Shown here in pieces: positions 1 to 4,715 of a stretch of 6,574 bases of DNA (position 1 is its first letter; each line of letters begins with the position of its first letter). The position numbers and the translations under genes were made by a program. A model generated the notes under the pieces. It was not told the origin of the DNA. It saw only the letters and a list, made by a program, of their open reading frames with translations, and searched no databases. The DNA comes from Pseudomonadota bacterium (GTDB lineage: Bacteria; Pseudomonadota; Alphaproteobacteria; ATCC43930; CGMCC-115725): contig JAJYIC010000141.1 of assembly GCA_021790295.1 (NCBI GenBank), forward strand, positions 1 through 6,574, read 5' to 3'.

Positions 1-2
1 AA

Positions 3-52
3 GTGGTCCGATCCAAACGCTTGGTTCCCAAGCGTTTGGTGAATCGGCCCAC
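3..52 (-). repeat. Structured palindromic repeat, copy 1 (REP-like)
   Basis: Two nested arms form a long stem-loop. The inner arms CCAAACGCTTGG (13-24) and CCAAGCGTTTGG (28-39) are perfect 12-base complements around a 3-base loop. An outer stem pairs 3-6 with 49-52 and 8-12 with 43-47, and the strands are offset by a TGA bulge at 40-42. Read on the - strand, the element aligns without gaps to the one at 68-117, with 36 of 50 bases identical. It has no T-run, so it is unlikely to be a simple terminator. A REP/BIME-like extragenic palindrome is the likeliest class, which is an inference. The family is not recognised by name. Confidence 0.8.
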
Positions 53-67
53 CAGATCAAAATGTTG

Positions 68-117
68 GTGGTGCGATAGAGCCAACGGATGGGAATCATC
101 CGTTGGCATCGCACCAC
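68..117 (+). repeat. Structured palindromic repeat, copy 2 (REP-like)
   Basis: The outer arms GTGGTGCGAT (68-77) and ATCGCACCAC (108-117) are perfect complements. The inner arms GCCAACGGAT (81-90) and ATCCGTTGGC (98-107) are also perfect complements. A 3-base bulge AGA (78-80) sits on one side only, and the loop is GGGAATC (91-97). Total pairing is 20 base pairs, with a possible extra G-T pair inside the loop. The element has the same architecture, length and bulge position as copy 1 in the opposite orientation, and 15 bases separate the two. An RNA or DNA structural role, or a transposase-mobilised REP pair, is inferred. Confidence 0.85.
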
Positions 118-127
118 TAGGCTCCTC

Positions 128-148
128 CTCGCTTGCGGGGCAAGCGGG
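128..148. repeat. Short GC-rich hairpin
   Basis: GCTTGC (131-136) and GCAAGC (140-145) are perfect arms around a GGG loop. Pairing extends imperfectly outward through C130-G146, a T-G wobble and C128-G148, into flanking CTCC and GGAG runs. It lies 10 bases after the paired repeats. No T-run follows on either strand, so a terminator call is not supported. Similar CTC-rich hairpins with a GCTTGC core are commonly scattered between genes in GC-rich Proteobacteria, so this is plausibly a degenerate dispersed repeat. Confidence 0.5.
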
Positions 149-149
149 A

Positions 150-318
150 GAGAGGTAAAGATATACAGGAAATATTTCTAATATCGCGCCGGGACCGGAT
201 CAACAAGCCTTGTCGCCCCTCCCGCCGCGGTCATGATGGCGCGGCGGTCCGAGGGTGCGATTGCCGCGGCCGCTCGAACCGCGCAAGTAAGGCGGCGAAA
301 GGCGAGGGAGGCCTTTTC
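150..318 (+). promoter_or_regulatory. AT-rich leader of the PAS gene, possible promoter
   Basis: Bases 155-186 are clearly AT-rich against a GC-rich background, as expected of a promoter. TAATAT at 179-184 resembles a -10 box, but no good -35 hexamer stands at the right distance. GAAATATTTC (169-178) is a perfect 10-base palindrome that could be an operator or could be chance. Further down, CCGCCGCG (222-229) and CGCGGCGG (240-247) can form an 8-base-pair hairpin in the untranslated leader. A purine-rich ribosome binding site, GAGGGAGG at 304-311, lies 7 bases before the ATG at 319. The promoter position is tentative. Confidence 0.35.
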
Positions 319-753
319 ATGAAAGGCGATTTCGATGCGGGTCGTTTCTCCCGGATCTTGGCACGCGAGGCGCCCGATGCGGTGATCTACGCCGACCGCG
401 AAGGCGTGATCAGGTTCTGGAACGGGGGCGCCGAACGGATCTTCGGGTGGAGCGAGAAGGAAGTAAAAGGGACCCTTCTCGATTGCATCATCCCGGAAAA
501 TCTGCGCGCGCGGCACCGCGCGGGGTTCGAGGAAATGATGCGTTCGGGAAAGACCCGGTACGGCGCCGGCGAGGTTCTTGCGGTTCCCGCTCTCTCTAGA
601 GGCGGGAAACGGATCTCGGTCGAATTCACGATCCTCCCCTTTCGCGACGAAGAGGGCCATATGGAAGGGATCGCCGCGATCCTGCGCGATGTGACCAAAC
701 GCTTCGAAGAGACGAAGGCGCTGAGGCGCGAACTGGCGAAACGGGGCGGCTGA
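319..753 (+). CDS. Stand-alone PAS domain sensor protein (144 aa)
   Basis: This small cytoplasmic protein is essentially one PAS domain, a fold that senses ligands, redox state or oxygen, or mediates protein contacts. The domain spans about residues 12-128: a core entry DAVIYADREGVIRFWN (20-35), the PAS helix AERIFGWSEKEV (38-49), the segment PENLRARH (59-66), and the closing strands GKRISVEF (96-103) and AAILRDVTKRFEE (119-131). A short charged helix ends the chain. There is no signal peptide, membrane segment, kinase, cyclase or DNA-binding domain, so any output must come from a partner or by dimerisation. The start at 319 follows a good ribosome binding site (304-311) and precedes the conserved region. 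The frame is open back to 133, but the extra 62 residues are Arg-rich and unlike a PAS protein. His66 stands where FixL-type PAS domains carry the haem-binding histidine, but many PAS domains without haem share this segment. The ligand is unknown. Confidence 0.85.
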   Translation: MKGDFDAGRFSRILAREAPDAVIYADREGVIRFWNGGAERIFGWSEKEVKGTLLDCIIPENLRARHRAGFEEMMRSGKTRYGAGEVLAVPALSRGGKRISVEFTILPFRDEEGHMEGIAAILRDVTKRFEETKALRRELAKRGG

Positions 754-761
754 TGGGGAAG

Positions 762-788
762 GCGCCGGGGTCGGCGCGTTGCGGTTTT
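762..788 (+). terminator. Weak terminator-like hairpin after the PAS gene
   Basis: GCGCCG (762-767) and CGGCGC (772-777) are perfect 6-base arms around a 4-base loop. TTTT follows at 785-788, 8 bases after the stem. The gap between stem and T-run makes it a poor intrinsic terminator. It lies in the 54-base space between the PAS gene and the DUF488 gene and could attenuate rather than stop transcription. In GC-rich DNA it may also be chance. Confidence 0.3.
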
Positions 789-807
789 CCGGGATAAGGG
801 AGGGGCG

Positions 808-1191
808 ATGGTTCTCCCGCCGAACCGGATCCAGATCCGCTGCAAGCGGGTCTATGAACCTGCCGCCGAAAGCGACGGCACGCGCGTTCTCGTCGATCGG
901 CTGTGGCCGCGCGGCCTCAGCCGAAAAGAGGCGGCGGTCGACCGGTGGCTGCGCGAACTCTCCCCGAGCACGGAACTGCGCCGATGGTACGGTCACGATC
1001 CCGCCCTTTGGGAGGAATTCCGCCGGCGCTACGCCCTCGAACTCTCGCAGCAAAAGGAAGCGTTCGATGGGCTTCTGCATCTTTGCCGCGAAGGCCCGGT
1101 CAGCCTTCTTTACGGGTCGCGCGAAAGGGAGCGCAACAACGCCGAAGCCTTGAAAGAAGTCATTCTCGAACGGGCGCAAAGAGAAGGGTGA
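808..1191 (+). CDS. DUF488 family protein, YeaO-like (127 aa)
   Basis: The protein matches the small DUF488/YeaO family almost from end to end. Conserved blocks are KRVYEP (13-18), DGTRVLVDRLWPRG (23-36), LSPSTELRRWYGHDP (51-65) and SLLYGSRERERNNAEALKE (99-117). The length of 127 residues fits the family, whose members are usually about 115-130. No biochemical role is firmly established for this family, and none is claimed here. It is probably cytoplasmic, with no signal peptide or membrane segment. The ATG at 808 follows a strong purine-rich site, AAGGGAGG at 796-803, and puts the conserved block near the N-terminus as expected. It follows the PAS gene by 54 bases on the same strand, so the two may be co-transcribed, although a weak hairpin lies between them. 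Family identity is firm and function is not. Confidence 0.92.
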   Translation: MVLPPNRIQIRCKRVYEPAAESDGTRVLVDRLWPRGLSRKEAAVDRWLRELSPSTELRRWYGHDPALWEEFRRRYALELSQQKEAFDGLLHLCREGPVSLLYGSRERERNNAEALKEVILERAQREG

Positions 1192-1214
1192 ACAGGCTGC
1201 GCCTTCGCGCCTGT
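1192..1214 (+). terminator. Hairpin directly after the DUF488 stop codon
   Basis: ACAGGC (1192-1197) and GCCTGT (1209-1214) pair perfectly. After one bulged T the stem continues through GCG (1199-1201) with CGC (1206-1208), closing on a CCTT loop. It begins at the first base after the TGA stop (1189-1191). No true T-run follows, only CCTTTCC, so intrinsic termination would be weak. It is the best candidate boundary between the DUF488 gene and the operon that starts at 1329. Confidence 0.4.
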
Positions 1215-1237
1215 CGCCTTTCCGGCTAACGCATAGG

Positions 1238-1328
1238 TTGCGCCGAACTTGCGCCAAGGTCGTGATTGCCAGGCTCTTTCCCGTGGACCATCATAAACGG
1301 CCTTTTCGCGCCCTGAAGGACCGCTCCC
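1238..1328 (+). promoter_or_regulatory. Upstream region of the E1-sel operon: possible promoter and tandem repeat
   Basis: This is the gap before the four-gene cluster and the natural place for its promoter. TTGCGCC occurs twice, at 1238-1244 and 1249-1255. The spacing is 11 bases, about one helical turn, as in tandem half-sites for a DNA-binding protein. TTGCCA (1266-1271) is one base away from the -35 consensus, and CATAAA (1292-1297) is a mediocre -10. The 20-base spacer between them is longer than ideal. The ribosome binding site GAAGGA (1315-1320) lies 8 bases before the ATG at 1329. Nothing here resembles a riboswitch or a tRNA gene. Confidence 0.3.
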
Positions 1329-2306
1329 ATGCCCCTTTCGCTCAATCTCTCGCCCGACAAGCAGCGCGAGATGCTGCGCCAGATGCTGACCATACGCCGT
1401 TTCGAAGAGCGCGCTTCGGCCGATTACCTTGCCGGCAAGATCTATGGCGTCGTCCATTGCTATATCGGCGAAGAGGCGGTCGCGGTCGGGGTGTGCAGCG
1501 CGCTCGAAAAGAGCGACCGGATCATCTCGACCCATCGCGGCCACGGGCATTCGATCGCCAAAGGGGCCGATCTCAAACGCATGATGGCCGAGCTTTACGG
1601 GCGGCGCACGGGCTACTGCAAAGGCAAAGGCGGCTCCATGCACATCGCCGATTTCGGCATCGGCATGCTTGGCGCCAACGGCATCGTCGCGGGCGGGATC
1701 GCCATCGTCACCGGCGCAGGCCTTGCGGCGCAGATGGAAGGGAAGGGCGGGGTCGCGGTCGCGTTTTTCGGCGACGGCGCCTCGAACGCCGGGCCTTTCC
1801 ACGAATGCCTCAATATCGCGGCGTCCTGGAAGCTGCCGATGCTTTACGTTTGCGAGAACAATCTTTATGCGGCGCAGACTGCGGCTGCCGCCACGCATGC
1901 GTTGAGCGACATCGCCTCGCGCGCCGCCGCTTACGGCATACCGGGCCTCGTCGTCGACGGCAACGACATCGTCGCGGTCTACCAGGCGGCAAGCCGCGCC
2001 GTCGATCGCGCGCGCTCCGGCGCGGGGCCGAGCCTTATCGAATGCAAGACCTACCGTTGGCGCGCTCACACCGAGCGCAGGAACCAGCCCGATCCGCGCG
2101 AAAAGGAGGAGATCGAGGCGTGGAAAAAACGGGACCCGATCCTTGCTCTCGAACGGCGGCTCAAAGAGGAAGGCGGGCTCGATGAGGGCGAGCGTTCGAC
2201 CATGGAGAGGGAGGTTCTGGCCGCCCTCGAAGAGGCCGTCGCTTTTGCCGAAAGGAGCCCTTTCCCTTTGCCCGAAGAAGCGGGCGAAGACGTCTTTTCG
2301 GCCTGA
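1329..2306 (+). CDS. Thiamine-diphosphate dehydrogenase E1 component, alpha subunit (325 aa)
   Basis: This is the alpha subunit of a heterotetrameric E1 of the pyruvate/acetoin/branched-chain 2-oxoacid dehydrogenase family. E1 decarboxylates the substrate on thiamine diphosphate and passes the acyl group to a lipoyl E2. The thiamine-binding motif is complete: GDG (148-150), then NN (177-178) about 30 residues on. Other family blocks are RRFEERA (23-29), STHRGHGHSIAKG (67-79), KGKGGSMHI (98-106) and CKTYRWRAHTE (239-249), the last keeping a His at 247 in the lid loop. The usual GH of that loop reads AH here, and the following stretch is charged (ERRNQPDPREKEE). Length and style are closer to bacterial AcoA-type proteins than to the homodimeric AceE E1. 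It precedes the beta subunit by 12 bases. The substrate cannot be read from sequence: pyruvate, acetoin and branched-chain acids are all possible. No E2 or E3 gene is in the window. The ATG at 1329 has a good ribosome binding site. Confidence 0.9.
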   Translation: MPLSLNLSPDKQREMLRQMLTIRRFEERASADYLAGKIYGVVHCYIGEEAVAVGVCSALEKSDRIISTHRGHGHSIAKGADLKRMMAELYGRRTGYCKGKGGSMHIADFGIGMLGANGIVAGGIAIVTGAGLAAQMEGKGGVAVAFFGDGASNAGPFHECLNIAASWKLPMLYVCENNLYAAQTAAAATHALSDIASRAAAYGIPGLVVDGNDIVAVYQAASRAVDRARSGAGPSLIECKTYRWRAHTERRNQPDPREKEEIEAWKKRDPILALERRLKEEGGLDEGERSTMEREVLAALEEAVAFAERSPFPLPEEAGEDVFSA

Positions 2307-2318
2307 TGGGAGCGGAAG

Positions 2319-3275
2319 ATGCGAGAACTCAGCTATAGCGAAGCCGCCCTCGAAGCCATCGCCGAAGAGATGCGGCGCGACCCCAGGATCTTTTACATGT
2401 CGACCGACCCGATCCTGCCCTTGTTGCAGGAGTTCGGAGAGCAGCGCATCAAGGCGACGCCGATCACCGAAGCCGCATTGACCGGAATCGGCATCGGCGC
2501 GGCGGGTTCCGGTTTCCGTCCCATCGTCGACTGGCGGCAGGTGACGTTCTGCTTTGTCGCCATGGACCAGATCGTCAACCAGGCGGCAAAGATCCATTAC
2601 ATGTTCGGCGGCCAGGTGAGCTTTCCGCTGCTTTTTCGGGCGACCGTCGGCGGCGGCGGCCGGGTCGCGGCGCAGCATTCGCAGTCGCCCTATTCGATGT
2701 TTATGAATGTGGCCGGGCTCAAGATGTTTTTGCCCTCGACCCCTTACGACGTGAAAGGGCTTTTGAAGACCGCGATCCGCGACAACAACCCGGTCATCTC
2801 GTTCGAATCGAGCCGGCTTTTGCGATTGAAAGGGCCGGTGCCTGAAGAGGATTATACGATCCCGTTCGGCGAAGCGCTCGTCAGGCGCGAAGGCAGAGAC
2901 GCGACGATCGTCGCTCTCGCCTGGCTTGTGCACGAAGCTCTTGCCGCGGCGGACGAACTCGACAAGGAAGGAATTTCGGTCGAGGTCGTCGATCCGCGCA
3001 GCCTCGTCCCTCTCGACGCGGAGAGGATCCGCGCTTCGGTGCAAAAAACCGGACGCCTCCTCATCGCCGACGAGGCGGGGCCGACGGCGGGCTTTTCGGC
3101 CGAGGTTGCAGCCCTCGTTTCGGAAGACAGGGCGACCTTCGCGCGTCTCAAAGCCCCGCCGAAACGGGTCTGCGCCTTGCAGGTGCCGATACCTTATAGC
3201 CCTGTCCTCGAAAACCACGTCTTCCCCGACCGCAACCGGATTGCGGCCGGGGTACGCGAGCTTCTCAAAGCCTGA
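2319..3275 (+). CDS. Thiamine-diphosphate dehydrogenase E1 component, beta subunit (318 aa)
   Basis: This is the partner of the preceding gene, resembling AcoB/PdhB beta subunits over their whole length. Conserved blocks are TPITEAALTG (47-56), whose Glu51 matches the glutamate that activates thiamine, DQIVNQAAK (83-91), YMFGGQ (94-99), AAQHSQS (117-123) with the active-site His120, LPSTPYDVKGLL (138-149), KGPVPEEDYTIPFG (171-184) and the C-terminal transketolase-like part with KTGRLL (243-248). Three usual family signatures are altered. The N-terminal GEDV-type segment is replaced by STDP (28-31). The usual HVPGLK reads NVAGLK (130-135). The usual EHK-LY stretch reads ESSRLL (163-168). The core catalytic residues remain, so the enzyme is probably active but may have diverged in substrate or partner choice. 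GGGAG (2308-2312) is the ribosome binding site for the ATG at 2319. Translation is probably coupled to the alpha subunit. Confidence 0.9.
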   Translation: MRELSYSEAALEAIAEEMRRDPRIFYMSTDPILPLLQEFGEQRIKATPITEAALTGIGIGAAGSGFRPIVDWRQVTFCFVAMDQIVNQAAKIHYMFGGQVSFPLLFRATVGGGGRVAAQHSQSPYSMFMNVAGLKMFLPSTPYDVKGLLKTAIRDNNPVISFESSRLLRLKGPVPEEDYTIPFGEALVRREGRDATIVALAWLVHEALAAADELDKEGISVEVVDPRSLVPLDAERIRASVQKTGRLLIADEAGPTAGFSAEVAALVSEDRATFARLKAPPKRVCALQVPIPYSPVLENHVFPDRNRIAAGVRELLKA

Positions 3276-3314
3276 AGGCTCCTCGGGCGGCCGGCAAGAA
3301 AGGGGCGGCCCTTC

Positions 3315-4715
3315 TTGAGCCAAAGCGAGAAAGAGAGCCAGAAGGAAAGATTGCGCGGCCTTCCCGCCGTCGATCGGGTGTTGCGCTCGGAAGGCGCAGA
3401 GGCGCTGACCCGCCGTTACGGGCGCCCTCTCGTTCTCGAAGCGGTGCGCGAAGCGCTCTCCGAAAGAAGGAGCCGCGGGACCGGCGCCTCTATCGAGGCG
3501 ATCCTCGCAGAGGCCGGAACGCGCCTCGAAGCTTCTATGCGCCCGTCTCTGCGCCCGGTCTTCAACCTGACCGGGACCGTTCTCCACACCAATCTCGGGC
3601 GCGCCCCTCTTGCCGAAGTGGCGGTCGAGGCCGCAGCCGCGGCGATGCGCGCGCCTTCGACCCTCGAATACGATCTCGACGGCGGGCGGCGGGGCGAGCG
3701 CGACGCTCACCTCGCGGGCTGGCTCAAACGCCTTTCGGGGGCCGAAGCGGCGCTTGCCGTCAACAACAATGCGGGCGCTCTCGTTCTTGCCCTCAATACT
3801 CTCGCCCTTGGCCGCGAGACGATCGTCTCGCGCGGGGAGCTGATCGAGATCGGCGGCTCCTTTCGCCTGCCCGAGATCATGGCTCGCTCAGGCACCCGCC
3901 TGCGCGAAGTCGGCACCACAAACCGCACCCATCTTGCCGATTATGCCGAGGCGATAGGCCCCGAGACGGGCCTTATCTTGAAGGCCCATACCAGCAATTA
4001 CGCGATTGAAGGCTTTACCGCTGCGGTTGCGGCGAAAAGGCTTTGCGCCCTTTGCCGCGAACGCGGCATCCCGCTCATCGAAGACCTGGGCTCGGGCGCT
4101 CTCGTCGATCTCGAAGCCTTCGGCCTTCCGCATGAGCCGACGGTTGCCGCAGCGGTCGCCGCCGGCGCCGATCTCGTCACCTTTAGCGGCGACAAGCTTT
4201 TGGGCGGGCCGCAAGCGGGTCTCCTCGTCGGCCGCGCCGATCTCCTCGCAAGGCTCGCGCAAAACCCTTTGCGGCGCGCTCTACGCCTCGACAAGATCCG
4301 GATCGCAGCGCTCGAAGCAACGCTCAAGCTTTACGCCGATCCGCAAAGCCTTGCCCAAAAGCTCCCGGCCTTGCGCCTTCTTTGCCGCCCCAGCGAGGAG
4401 ATCCGGCAAGAGGCGAAGGCGCTTTTGCCTCTCGTCGCCGAGGCTTTCGCCGGCAAGGCAACGCCTGCCCTCATCGCATGCAAAAGCCAGATCGGAAGCG
4501 GCGCCTTGCCGGTCTCGTTTCTGCCGAGCGCGGGGCTGGCGTTGAAGCCCGCGCGCGGGATCGCGGTCGAGGTTTTGGCGCGGGATCTGCGCGCCTTGCC
4601 GATCCCCGTCATCGGCCGCATCGAAAGGGGGCGCCTCGTTCTCGATCTGCGCTGTCTCGAAGACCCGGCGGCTTTGCGCGAAATTCTCGCCGGGCTTTGC
4701 GGGAAGGCGCGGTGA
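3315..4715 (+). CDS. selA: L-seryl-tRNA(Sec) selenium transferase SelA (466 aa)
   Basis: SelA is a pyridoxal-phosphate enzyme that converts Ser-tRNA(Sec) to selenocysteinyl-tRNA(Sec) using selenophosphate, and acts in the cytoplasm as a large ring oligomer. The length matches the family (about 460-470). Recognisable parts are the N-terminal tRNA-binding helix region RLRGLPAVDRVL (12-23), PVFNLTGTVLHTNLGRAPL (81-99), AVNNNAGA (148-155), EIGGSFRLPEIM (178-189), REVGTTNRT (197-205), IEDLGSGAL (255-263) and FSGDKLLGGPQAG (290-302). Lys294 is the expected cofactor-binding lysine. No key residue appears lost. The start is taken as TTG at 3315, because the conserved N-terminal block begins 12 residues later and the next in-frame ATG is at residue 76, deep in the fold. 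AAAGGGG (3299-3305) is the ribosome binding site. It follows the E1 beta gene by 39 bases in the same frame and overlaps selB by 4 bases, which points to one operon. Confidence 0.97.
   Translation: MSQSEKESQKERLRGLPAVDRVLRSEGAEALTRRYGRPLVLEAVREALSERRSRGTGASIEAILAEAGTRLEASMRPSLRPVFNLTGTVLHTNLGRAPLAEVAVEAAAAAMRAPSTLEYDLDGGRRGERDAHLAGWLKRLSGAEAALAVNNNAGALVLALNTLALGRETIVSRGELIEIGGSFRLPEIMARSGTRLREVGTTNRTHLADYAEAIGPETGLILKAHTSNYAIEGFTAAVAAKRLCALCRERGIPLIEDLGSGALVDLEAFGLPHEPTVAAAVAAGADLVTFSGDKLLGGPQAGLLVGRADLLARLAQNPLRRALRLDKIRIAALEATLKLYADPQSLAQKLPALRLLCRPSEEIRQEAKALLPLVAEAFAGKATPALIACKSQIGSGALPVSFLPSAGLALKPARGIAVEVLARDLRALPIPVIGRIERGRLVLDLRCLEDPAALREILAGLCGKAR

Noticed and set aside
3..52. The first hairpin as an intrinsic terminator of a gene to the left.
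   Set aside because: No T-run follows the stem on either strand, and its covarying partner shows it belongs to a repeat family. A secondary role in mRNA 3' end protection cannot be excluded.
3..117. Reading the paired repeats as a two-unit CRISPR array.
   Set aside because: There are only two copies, in opposite orientation, diverged from each other, with a 15-base gap. CRISPR repeats are direct and near-identical.
133..318. An upstream extension of the PAS gene by 62 codons to an ATG at 133.
   Set aside because: The ATG at 133 lies inside the third hairpin, the added residues are Arg-rich and not PAS-like, and a good ribosome binding site stands just before 319.
358..376. TGGCAC near 359, resembling the -24 part of a sigma-54 promoter.
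   Set aside because: The expected GC at -12 is not in the right context, and the site lies inside the PAS coding sequence.
178..1257. A 359-codon frame on the - strand opposite the PAS and DUF488 genes.
   Set aside because: The + strand proteins show clear conserved motifs, and the antisense product shows none.
1192..1328. A search for a tRNA(Sec) gene (selC) next to the sel genes.
   Set aside because: No acceptor stem with matching 3' end and no T-loop GTTCGA-type motif in a cloverleaf context is visible here or in 1-318.
1110..3710. An unbroken reading frame of 866 codons on the - strand across both E1 genes and the start of selA.
   Set aside because: It lies opposite genes with full-length family matches. 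Its translation is rich in Arg, Asp and Gly with no recognisable domain. Long antisense frames are expected where third codon positions are mostly C or G.
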